Below, one piece after another: positions 34,825 through 43,427 of a DNA stretch of 64,000 nucleotides. Made by a program: the position numbers and the translations under genes. Location: NCBI RefSeq assembly GCF_002135235.1, contig NZ_NEGB01000003.1, positions 277,342 through 341,341 on the forward strand, given 5' to 3'. The notes beneath the pieces were generated by a model. The model saw only the letters and a program-made list of their open reading frames with translations, was not told the origin of the DNA and did no database searches. Origin of the DNA: Acinetobacter silvestris (lineage in GTDB: Bacteria; Pseudomonadota; Gammaproteobacteria; Pseudomonadales; Moraxellaceae). The first letter of the stretch is position 1, and every line of letters begins with the position of its first letter.

Positions 34825-37572
34825 ATGCCAGCAAAAATTAAATTTAAAAAATCCGTGCTTGCTTATTGTTTGCAGAGCATGTTGAACACAAATGATATCA
34901 ATAAATTGTTGTGTACAAGTATTTTTTTAAGTGTATTTGCTACGCCTTGTGCTTTTGCAGAACAAAGTAATGCTGAGGTTGTTCCAACAACAGCGACCTT
35001 ATCCGATCAAATATTAGCGGATGCTGATTTAAAACATGCCCCAGAACAATCTAAAAATGGATTGAATCAGCCAGATTTAGCATCGAAGCAAATAGATGGC
35101 TTAGTTCAAAAGAATCAAAATACTCAACAGCAAAGTACATTTGATAGTGCGTTGATGTTACAACAACAAGAACAAAATCCAAATGAGATTTCTGATTTTA
35201 AACCGATTCAATTTGATGATTTAGAGAATTTATCCATTGCTCCGGTAGATCCCTCTTTGGTTAATGATATTTACCAAGAAGCAGAATCAGCGAAAAATGA
35301 AGCCATAAAATTTAGAGCGAATGTTAAGGTTACACCAGAAAAAACTGTTGCAGATGCGACTCATCAAGAACTCACGGAAATCAGTCAAGCACCTGTGAAT
35401 GTTGATCAGTTGATCAACAGTATTAAAGCAGATAGCAAAATTGTGGTTGAGGCAAATGAATCAGGAAAGACGCTAGCGGAATCGGTATTGGATCCATTGG
35501 GCCAAGAAAAAGAAGGGCCGAATTTCTTTAAACGGTTATTACATAAAGTTCGCCCACCACAAGATAATGTGGTTGCTGTAGCCCGTATCAGTGCGGTTGT
35601 AGAGGGGGCACCAGCGTCTTTGGCCAATAATATTAAGGCACAGTTATCAAGTTTTACCACTGAAGCATTTTCAGACTTTAACTCGGCAGTTCCTCAATTA
35701 CGAACGCTTTCTAATCAAGCAGCCCAAGCAGTGGGCTACTACAATGCTCAATTTAAATTTGAAAAGTTGAATCATGAAAAAGTTAAAGTTCTTGTTACAC
35801 CCAATGATCCAGTCAAGGTTCAAGAGCAAAATATTGAGTTTACAGGTGCAGGAAAAAATTTAGCGCAATTTCAAGTCATTCGTGTCCTGCCTGAATTGGA
35901 TATTGGCGATATTTTAAATCAAGGTTTATATGAAGCGACAAAAACTAAAATAGCAGATGCTGCAACCAATAACGGATTTTTCGATAGCTATTGGCGGTTA
36001 CATGATGTCAAGGTTGAGCAACCACAAAATAAAGCATTTATAAATTTAAAATATGAAACAGGTGAGCGTTATAAGTTAGGTGAAGTCGAATTTAGAATGA
36101 GTGATCCCACTAAGCCATTACCGCTTGATTTAAAAATATTAAAAACTTTGGCGCCTTGGGAAGATGGAGCTGATTATACGGCTTGGCGTGTCAATGGTTT
36201 AGCGAATAATTTAACCAACTCACGTTATTTTAATTATACTTTGGTGGATGCAGTCAAGCCTGATCCCATTCAAAAACCATTAGAATTACCACCTGATTTA
36301 CAAAAATTAGTAGATCAACAACATATCGCTGAGTCGGCATTTTTCGATCAAACTGAAGTGAAGAAAGATCTAGGTTCATCTAAGGAAGTGACGCAAAATG
36401 TAGTGGATGAAAAACAATTTGCGGGAACCAGCCCAGCTGAAGTTAATCCAAATTTACGTCAAATGAATGTACAACAACAGGCTAAAGAATCTGAAGAAGA
36501 TTTATTGAGAGATCAAGCGCGTGCCGATAAAAAAATCCCAGTGATTGTGACCTTAAATGCAGACCAATTAAATAATTTAGAAGCAGGTGTTGGTTATGGC
36601 ACAGATACAGGGGTACGTTTGCGGGGGCAGTATCGCCGTGCCATTGTCAATCATCTTGGGCATTCTTTTGATGCCAATATGGAATTATCACAAATTCGTC
36701 AATCTTTTGATAGTCGCTATAATATTCCCTATAAACATCCATTAAATGATTTTATTAGTGTGGTTGGTGGTTATGAGCGCGAAGAGCATGGTGCTGTCGG
36801 TAACGACCTCAGTTTGGTGATTGAGTCTGCCGTAGCAGGTGTAGATCGAATTATTAAAGGTTCACGCAAAGAGTGGCAACATATTTTTGGTGTACGCTAT
36901 CGTCTAGATCGCATTACTCAGCAAGGAATTATTGATAGCAGTGATATTCCAGATGCTTTTTTAATACCTGGTGCGCAACCGCAACAACAATCCTTACTAC
37001 TGGGTTATGAAACAACCAAAACAAACAGTGATAATCGTCTGAATCCAACACGTGGTTTTAAACAAAGTTATAAGATTCAACTTGGAAGTGAGTCATTATT
37101 GTCAGATACTGATATGGTGATTACCAATGCCAATTGGAGTGCTTTATATTCATTTGGGCAAAATAATGATTATCAGCTTATTGCTAGTGCTGATCTGGGA
37201 TATATTTTTGCAAAAGATTTTGAAAAAGTTCCTTATAACTTAAAATTTTTTGCTGGTGGGGATCAGAGTTTACGCGGGTTTGATTATAAAAGCTTATCGC
37301 CCATAGAATATGGCTATAAAGTCGGTGGACAGGCTTTAGCCGTTGGTTCTTTGGAATATAATTATCAATTTAAAGAAGGTTGGCGCGCAGCAGTATTTAC
37401 AGATTTTGGTAATGCATATGATGATAAGTTTAAAAATGGTACAGAATATAGTCTAGGTTTGGGGATCCGTTGGAAGTCTCCAATTGGTGCTATTCGTCTA
37501 GATATCGCATCCGGTATTTCAGATCCAGCACATCCTATTCGACTACATTTTTTTATCGGTCCACAAATTTAA
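34825..37572 (+). CDS. tamA: Outer membrane assembly factor TamA, enlarged
   Basis: 915 residues, far longer than the 577 of E. coli TamA. In order: signal peptide (cleavage near residue 46, PCAFA), a low-complexity polar region rich in Gln/Asn/Glu (about 47-200), POTRA domains (about 235-490, including VPQLRTLSNQAAQAVGYYNAQF and ATNNGFFDSYWRLHDVKV), a polar insert of about 85 residues (IAESAFFDQTEVKKDLG to EEDLLRDQAR), and a 16-strand barrel ending in PIRLHFFIGPQI with the GGDQSLRGFDYKSLSP motif. The final aromatic-hydrophobic signal fits BAM substrates. It forms the TAM complex with the downstream tamB, 35 bases away. The long N-terminal and linker inserts are the oddity. Confidence 0.93.
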   Translation: MPAKIKFKKSVLAYCLQSMLNTNDINKLLCTSIFLSVFATPCAFAEQSNAEVVPTTATLSDQILADADLKHAPEQSKNGLNQPDLASKQIDGLVQKNQNTQQQSTFDSALMLQQQEQNPNEISDFKPIQFDDLENLSIAPVDPSLVNDIYQEAESAKNEAIKFRANVKVTPEKTVADATHQELTEISQAPVNVDQLINSIKADSKIVVEANESGKTLAESVLDPLGQEKEGPNFFKRLLHKVRPPQDNVVAVARISAVVEGAPASLANNIKAQLSSFTTEAFSDFNSAVPQLRTLSNQAAQAVGYYNAQFKFEKLNHEKVKVLVTPNDPVKVQEQNIEFTGAGKNLAQFQVIRVLPELDIGDILNQGLYEATKTKIADAATNNGFFDSYWRLHDVKVEQPQNKAFINLKYETGERYKLGEVEFRMSDPTKPLPLDLKILKTLAPWEDGADYTAWRVNGLANNLTNSRYFNYTLVDAVKPDPIQKPLELPPDLQKLVDQQHIAESAFFDQTEVKKDLGSSKEVTQNVVDEKQFAGTSPAEVNPNLRQMNVQQQAKESEEDLLRDQARADKKIPVIVTLNADQLNNLEAGVGYGTDTGVRLRGQYRRAIVNHLGHSFDANMELSQIRQSFDSRYNIPYKHPLNDFISVVGGYEREEHGAVGNDLSLVIESAVAGVDRIIKGSRKEWQHIFGVRYRLDRITQQGIIDSSDIPDAFLIPGAQPQQQSLLLGYETTKTNSDNRLNPTRGFKQSYKIQLGSESLLSDTDMVITNANWSALYSFGQNNDYQLIASADLGYIFAKDFEKVPYNLKFFAGGDQSLRGFDYKSLSPIEYGYKVGGQALAVGSLEYNYQFKEGWRAAVFTDFGNAYDDKFKNGTEYSLGLGIRWKSPIGAIRLDIASGISDPAHPIRLHFFIGPQI

Positions 37573-37607
37573 TAGCTTAAAAATAAATAGAGAGTTTTGG
37601 AACAGTT

Positions 37608-40600
37608 ATGGCTGAAGATGAGCAGCAAGTGCAACAATTACCTGAACAGCAAGAAAAAAGACGTCATACTCTACGTAATGTGTTGTTGAGTCTTGCACTC
37701 GTTTTAGGCGTGTTAATTGCAGCTTTGGCCGTTATGTTTTCTACAGACAAAGGTAGTAAATTTTTACTTGATCGAGTTTTGTCTCATCAACAAATGATCA
37801 AGTACCAGTATGAAAGTGGTAATTTACTTCATGGGATTATTCTAAAAAATATTTTAGTCAGCTTAAAACCTGTTGATATCCAAATTGATCGTGCTGATGT
37901 TTCATTAGGATGGCGTGCCGTTTTAGATAAAGAAATTCATTTGAGTCATGCAGACGTTAATAATTTACGCATTATTACTAAATCTCCTCCTAGTCATGAG
38001 CCATTCAAGTTTAATGAAATTAAACTTCCTTTTATTTTACGCGTAGATCATGCCACGCTTGATCATCTAGCGATTCAAGTGGCTGCAGTGACTGTCGATT
38101 TTCATGAAATTGAATTGAATAAGACATTATGGTCGGGTACTGCATTAACATTTGAAAATACTAAAATGGATATGGGGTACCTTGCGGTCAAAGGTGCCAC
38201 AGGCAGTATTAAATTTGAAGGTAAATATCCAATTGATGCGAAAGCCATTGTGCATTTGCCGTCATTGCAAAGTCTAAATATCAAAGATATTCATGTCCGC
38301 GCACGCGGGACATTAGATACAATTCGTGCAGGTGTGGCGACGACGACACCAGATTTGCTCACGGGATGGGCAGTTGTACATCCGATGCGACCACAAGTTC
38401 CGATGAGTGGTGCTCTAATCTTTAAAAATTATCATTGGCCATTATTGCTTGATCAAAAGTTATTGTCTAAAGAAGGGGTAGCCAAATTTTCTGGCAATAT
38501 ACAAAGGCTCGATTTGGAGGTTAATACTGACATCAGTGGTCAAAATATTCCTGAGGGTAAATATACTGCAACGGCACATACCGACCTAATTCATCAATTG
38601 GATATTGGCCAGTTAAATGGTCAATTAATGGGTGGCTCAGTTAATATAGCCGGTTTAGTTAGTTGGCAAGATCATGTGCATTGGGATTTAAATGGACGTT
38701 TAGACCGAATTAGTCCAAAAGATAAAATTATTCCGCAGGTGATTCGTGATTTTTTACCGCCGAGTTTAGATGCCAAAATCGAATCCAAAGGCGCCTTAAA
38801 ACAAGGTCTGCAAGTTACCGCAAATGTCGCTTTTGATAAATTTGAAACATGGAATGTTAAACTTAATCAGGCAGCACAGAAAAATCAAAAACCTGAGCCA
38901 ATGCTGTTAGATGTTGACTGGAAAAATATTGATCGTGCAGTCCCTTATATTGGTTGGTTAGCAAGTAACTCGGGCAATGTAAAACTTACTTTACATGAGG
39001 GTAAGCAAGATATTCATGTTGCAACAGTCATTAGTAAACATGATCAGGCAATGCTTCCAGCAGGTAAATATGATGCTCAACTCAATGTAAAATATAATAA
39101 TTTAAACATACCAACTTTTAGTTATTTGGCAGATAAAGGCAGTTTGACTGGGAATGCAGTGGTGCAACTACCCGATACCAAGCAACAATTAAAATGGAAT
39201 GCATTGTTAACTGCAAAAGATTTTAATCCCCAAACTGTTGTTACAACAGCACCGATTAATCTTCTCAATGGGCAAATTAAGGCTCATGGTTATGCAAAAC
39301 CGAATGAACAAATTATTCAATTGGCTTCCATTGATTTAACGGGACAAATTGCGAATCAAGCTAATCCTGAAATAGTTAAATTAACAGGTAAAAGTACCGT
39401 TGCTGTTCAGTTTTATGATGCAAAATCGGGTGGTGGATTTAAAAGTTTTGGGGTGCAATATGACGGTGCATTGAATGCAAAACAAATGCAGCAAGGTAAC
39501 GGCTTATTAAAATTTAAAGTAGCGGGAACTCCAGAGCTAATTAAAATTTATGAATTAAAACATGATGGTGTGGCTGGTCAAATTTTAGCGAATGGTTCGG
39601 TTTATCTAAATAAAGCCATCATTTGGGATTTAAATGCATCATTGGTGCATTTCAAACCACATTATTTTATTTCATCTTTACGGGGTGAAATTTCTGGAAA
39701 TGTCAAAACCAAAGGGACTTGGAGTGATCAACTTAAGCGCATTAATATTGAACGGCTGAATTTGGCAGGGATCATTAACAATAAACCACTGCGTGGCCGT
39801 GGAAATTTAGCCGTTGTTTTAAATTCGAATCAAAAAGGTTTTTTACCACAACAGTTTGAAGCAAATAATTTATTCTTGTCGTATGCCAATAATCAATTGC
39901 AAGCAACAGGCAATGCTCAAAATCTTAAATTAAATCTGAATGCACCAGCACTGTATGAGCTTTATCCTGGACTCCGTGGAAAAGCTTATGGTTATTTAAA
40001 TATACAGGCTCAGCCACGACTGAGTGCAACAGCAAATCTAGCGGTAGATAATTTTGGATTCAATGACACATTGAGTGTCAAAAAAATCAGTCTGAAAGGT
40101 GAATTACCAACTTCTGAAACTGTAGCGACTAAAATGGTGGCACAGTTAGATAGCTTACGTAGTGGTGGACGTGAAATTCAACATGCTGCACTAACCCTTT
40201 CGGGGACGCGAAAAGCACATTTATTGCAACTCCAAGCTTGGAATTATTACTCGAAATTTTACGTACAATTAGCTGGTGGATTTAATCCGCAAAATGATTG
40301 GCTCGGTCAAATTCAAAAAGGTGAGTTTGACTCGGTACGGATCCATTTGCTGCAAGAGCAGAATGCGCCAGTTATTTTTACATCTGCAAAGTCTGAGTTA
40401 TTTGTAGGGCAACATTGTTGGTCGAGTCAACAAAGCCAACTTTGTTTTGATCAACCTATTCGCGTTAGTAGTGCAAAGGGAAATGTTTCATTCTTAACTA
40501 AAAATTTAGATTTACATGATTTTTCTACCTTTATGCCAGAAGGTTTAGCCATGACGGGTAAATTAAATGGTTACGCCAAAGCATCTTGGGCACAGGGTGG

Positions 40601-42122
40601 ACAACCTAAATTAGATGCACGACTGGTTACACGTAATGGCGAAATTGGTTTGGCTGCGGCAGATCCAGAAGATATTGCATCGACGATGCATTATGACGAA
40701 GCCAGTATTATTGTTAAGAGTGTAGCGAATGGGTTACTTTTACGTACTGATTTAAAAGCCCCTAATATTGGTACAGGTTATGCAAATGTGATTATCAATC
40801 CATATGTCGCCAGTAAACCTATGCGCGGTGAAGTCGCTTTTAATGATGTGCAGCTCAAAATTTTAAAACCATTTATCGCGGATGTACGAAAAATCGAAGG
40901 CTCATTGGCCCTTGCAGGAAAAATAAGTGGAACGCTGACACAGCCGTTATTTGATGGTGAAATGCGCTTAAAAAATGGCGCCATCAGCATGATTTCTTTA
41001 CCTGTGGATTTAACCAATATTCAAGTCTACTCGTCGATCCAACAAGATCATGCCACCTTAAATGGTGCATTTAATAGTGGTCGTGGCGTAGGTACTTTAA
41101 AGGGAAATATTGATTGGAAAAATGATCCAAGTGTACATTTACAATTAAATGGCAAGCAGTTACTGGTGCGTCAAGCTCCATTGGTGACAGCAATTGTGGA
41201 TACAGATATTGCGGTTGATATATTGCCAATTAGTAAAAAAATTGCAGTAAAAGGCAAAGTAGATGTACCACGGGCACTCATTTCAATGCCTGAGGCGACG
41301 GCTACAGTGGTGAGTGTTTCTCCTGATGTGCGTGTTGTGCATGAGGGAGATGATCAACTCGCTATACTTAAAGCCGCGAAACCATGGGATATTCGTGCAG
41401 ATCTTGAGGTGAGTTTGGGTAATCAGGTTGTCTTTCAAGGCTTCAATAGTCGTATTCCTCTGGTTGGCCGTCTTTATTTATCTCAACGAGGCTTGGAAAC
41501 TGCAATGCGTGCCAACGGTGCGATTGGCGTAAGTCAAAAAGTAACGATTGAAGCCTACGGTCAAAAACTGGATTTGAACCGTGCCATTGCGCGTTTTAAT
41601 GGTCCATTGGCGAATCCGACTTTGGATGTCGATGCGAATAAGAGTATTTCAGGAAGTGTTGTTGGGGTACGTGTGATTGGGACGGCAAGCAGTCCAAATA
41701 TTCAAGTTTATAATGATGCTGGATTATCTGAACAAGAAGCGATGAATGCACTACTGACAGGGCGCATCAATGAAGGTACAAGTGGTTTAAGTAATGCGGA
41801 AGGGTTTAAATCTGACGTAAATAATACGATTGCTGCTGCTGGTATTAGTTTGGGCTTGGGCGGAACGCGCGCATTTACCAATCAAATTGGTCGAAATTTT
41901 GGTTTAAGTGGTTTGGCATTAGATGCACAGGGAACAGGTGATGATACGCAAGTAAGCCTAACAGGTTATATCACACCAGATTTATATATCCGTTATGGTG
42001 TTGGAGTCTTTACCCCAGTCAATAAGCTTACGCTACGCTATCAAATGAACAAACGATTATATTTGGAAGCCAGTCAATCTTTAGAAAAAGCCATTGACGT
42101 CTTCTATCATTGGCGATTCTAA
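37608..42122 (+). CDS. tamB: Translocation and assembly module inner membrane component TamB
   Basis: 1504 residues, larger than E. coli TamB (about 1260). One N-terminal signal anchor (about 23-45, LRNVLLSLALVLGVLIAAL), then a long stretch of beta-strand repeats forming the lipid-carrying groove of the bridge-like AsmA/TamB family, and at the C-terminus the DUF490 domain (about 1130-1504) with GRINEGTSGLSNAEGFKSD, GIQLGLGG-like, LSGLALDAQGTGDDTQVSLTGYI, and the closing FYHWRF that docks on TamA. Immediately after tamA, 35 bases apart, the two form one operon. It moves phospholipid or substrates to the outer membrane. Confidence 0.95.
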   Translation: MAEDEQQVQQLPEQQEKRRHTLRNVLLSLALVLGVLIAALAVMFSTDKGSKFLLDRVLSHQQMIKYQYESGNLLHGIILKNILVSLKPVDIQIDRADVSLGWRAVLDKEIHLSHADVNNLRIITKSPPSHEPFKFNEIKLPFILRVDHATLDHLAIQVAAVTVDFHEIELNKTLWSGTALTFENTKMDMGYLAVKGATGSIKFEGKYPIDAKAIVHLPSLQSLNIKDIHVRARGTLDTIRAGVATTTPDLLTGWAVVHPMRPQVPMSGALIFKNYHWPLLLDQKLLSKEGVAKFSGNIQRLDLEVNTDISGQNIPEGKYTATAHTDLIHQLDIGQLNGQLMGGSVNIAGLVSWQDHVHWDLNGRLDRISPKDKIIPQVIRDFLPPSLDAKIESKGALKQGLQVTANVAFDKFETWNVKLNQAAQKNQKPEPMLLDVDWKNIDRAVPYIGWLASNSGNVKLTLHEGKQDIHVATVISKHDQAMLPAGKYDAQLNVKYNNLNIPTFSYLADKGSLTGNAVVQLPDTKQQLKWNALLTAKDFNPQTVVTTAPINLLNGQIKAHGYAKPNEQIIQLASIDLTGQIANQANPEIVKLTGKSTVAVQFYDAKSGGGFKSFGVQYDGALNAKQMQQGNGLLKFKVAGTPELIKIYELKHDGVAGQILANGSVYLNKAIIWDLNASLVHFKPHYFISSLRGEISGNVKTKGTWSDQLKRINIERLNLAGIINNKPLRGRGNLAVVLNSNQKGFLPQQFEANNLFLSYANNQLQATGNAQNLKLNLNAPALYELYPGLRGKAYGYLNIQAQPRLSATANLAVDNFGFNDTLSVKKISLKGELPTSETVATKMVAQLDSLRSGGREIQHAALTLSGTRKAHLLQLQAWNYYSKFYVQLAGGFNPQNDWLGQIQKGEFDSVRIHLLQEQNAPVIFTSAKSELFVGQHCWSSQQSQLCFDQPIRVSSAKGNVSFLTKNLDLHDFSTFMPEGLAMTGKLNGYAKASWAQGGQPKLDARLVTRNGEIGLAAADPEDIASTMHYDEASIIVKSVANGLLLRTDLKAPNIGTGYANVIINPYVASKPMRGEVAFNDVQLKILKPFIADVRKIEGSLALAGKISGTLTQPLFDGEMRLKNGAISMISLPVDLTNIQVYSSIQQDHATLNGAFNSGRGVGTLKGNIDWKNDPSVHLQLNGKQLLVRQAPLVTAIVDTDIAVDILPISKKIAVKGKVDVPRALISMPEATATVVSVSPDVRVVHEGDDQLAILKAAKPWDIRADLEVSLGNQVVFQGFNSRIPLVGRLYLSQRGLETAMRANGAIGVSQKVTIEAYGQKLDLNRAIARFNGPLANPTLDVDANKSISGSVVGVRVIGTASSPNIQVYNDAGLSEQEAMNALLTGRINEGTSGLSNAEGFKSDVNNTIAAAGISLGLGGTRAFTNQIGRNFGLSGLALDAQGTGDDTQVSLTGYITPDLYIRYGVGVFTPVNKLTLRYQMNKRLYLEASQSLEKAIDVFYHWRF

Positions 42123-42144
42123 GTATTTCCCTCAAAATATTTTC

Positions 42145-42172
42145 AAAAAGCCCATCAAACGATGAGCTTTTT
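42145..42172 (+). terminator. Terminator of tamA-tamB
   Basis: AAAAAGC-CATC / GATG-GCTTTTT stem with one mismatch, 23 bases after the tamB stop. Confidence 0.78.
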
Positions 42173-42367
42173 CTGGGGCTAATCTAAAATGGTTGGCGCA
42201 GACTTTATTCTGAAGTTATGCTTATGTTGGGACTATGACTCAATTAAGATGCGTTATAAAGTAGAGAAAAATCCATCTGTAGAGGGTATATTTTTGCTTA
42301 AAATAAATAAGAAACGCTCCCATTTAGGCAAAGATTTAGTATGATATGCGGTATGAGGAGAGACGTA

Positions 42368-42742
42368 ATGAAAAAGTTAGTGATCTTGGGTGCAATTAGC
42401 ACTGTTTTAGTTATGGCAGGCTGTTCTGAAAAAAAACCTGCGACTCCTGAAGAAATTTGGAAAGGCTATTGTACCAGTATTGGAAATGCTGCGCGTTCGA
42501 TTACATTAGATCGTCAAAACGGTATTACCCAAAAAGAAGCTGTGGAAAATGCCAATAAATTGACAGATCCAACGACTAAAGCATTTATTATAGCACAAAT
42601 TGAAAAAATTTATGCATTGCCACAAGAGCAGCTTAAAGCGGATAAAGATGCTGTTCAAGCTCAGTTTAAACAACAAGCTTTTGAGATATGTTTAAACACA
42701 CCGCATGACCCAGCTAAAATGCCAGATTACAAACCGTTCTAA
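42368..42742 (+). CDS. Small lipoprotein of unknown function
   Basis: 124 residues. The signal has the lipobox VMAGC (Cys20) after MKKLVILGAISTVL, so the mature protein is a lipid-anchored envelope protein of about 105 residues, polar and helical, with two further Cys (in GYCTS and EICLN). The ATG at 42368 has GAGGAG about 11 bases upstream; an earlier in-frame ATG at 42341 is less likely. No family recognised. Between tamB and a small hypothetical gene, it has its own terminator. Confidence 0.82.
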   Translation: MKKLVILGAISTVLVMAGCSEKKPATPEEIWKGYCTSIGNAARSITLDRQNGITQKEAVENANKLTDPTTKAFIIAQIEKIYALPQEQLKADKDAVQAQFKQQAFEICLNTPHDPAKMPDYKPF

Positions 42743-42757
42743 GGAACGGTTTTTTTC
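42731..42757 (+). terminator. Terminator overlapping the lipoprotein stop
   Basis: AACCGTTC/GAACGGTT perfect stem with a TAAG loop that contains the stop codon, then seven T. Confidence 0.9.
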
Positions 42758-42865
42758 TTAAAGTTTAATGTTCGATATTTTATGAAACAAAAAAGGATTA
42801 GCATAAAAACAGAAAAGCTTATATAAAATATTAATATAATAAATAAAAAGTACAAGGAGCTGAAA

Positions 42866-43135
42866 ATGGAAGTAGTCGCATATTTACATAATGCAGATTT
42901 GCTCTTAGAAGACGAGCGAGGTGTCGCTGTGATTGGCGGAAGTCATTATGTGCTGAGTTTAGGTGATAAAGTCATTATTCAACAAATGATTGATGAGCAT
43001 ACTCAGTTATATCAAGTACAAATTTCATTTGCCTGTGCGGAACATGCTATGCTGCATACAGATGAAATCCAAATGAAATTTGAAGGCTGCCGTGAGCAGT
43101 TTAAACAATATCAACAAAATACAACTGTCCACTAA
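42866..43135 (+). CDS. Small conserved-looking protein of unknown function
   Basis: 89 residues, acidic, with a mix of strands and helices (VAYLHNADLLLEDERGVAVIG, then LGDKVIIQQMIDE) and two Cys, in FACAEH and EGCREQ. No signal peptide or membrane segment. AAGGAG 8 bases before ATG is a good ribosome site and codon use is like its neighbours, so it is a real gene. Not recognised. A perfect terminator follows. Confidence 0.78.
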   Translation: MEVVAYLHNADLLLEDERGVAVIGGSHYVLSLGDKVIIQQMIDEHTQLYQVQISFACAEHAMLHTDEIQMKFEGCREQFKQYQQNTTVH

Positions 43136-43162
43136 GGTGGAATGTACTTAAAACCGAATAAG

Positions 43163-43186
43163 AGGCAACATGAGTTGCCTTTTTTA
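43163..43186 (+). terminator. Terminator of the small gene
   Basis: AGGCAAC/GTTGCCT perfect stem, ATGA loop, six T. Confidence 0.9.
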
Positions 43187-43427
43187 TGGCAATAAACGAG
43201 TCAAAAGTAATGCAATGAAACAGCACGTTTTGCTGTTGAAGGGGTGTTGTTTAGATGCAGCTACAGTTAAGGTATTTATTTACAAAATAATGGGCATCAC
43301 GAATAAACACGCTACTTGCATTAACTTTTGACTCGATTTTTAGTAAAATTTGATAGTCCATATTACTTGTGAAGCTTTAAAGAAGCTGGAATTCATAAGT
43401 AATTTTTTAAAAAAGAGGAATAACACC

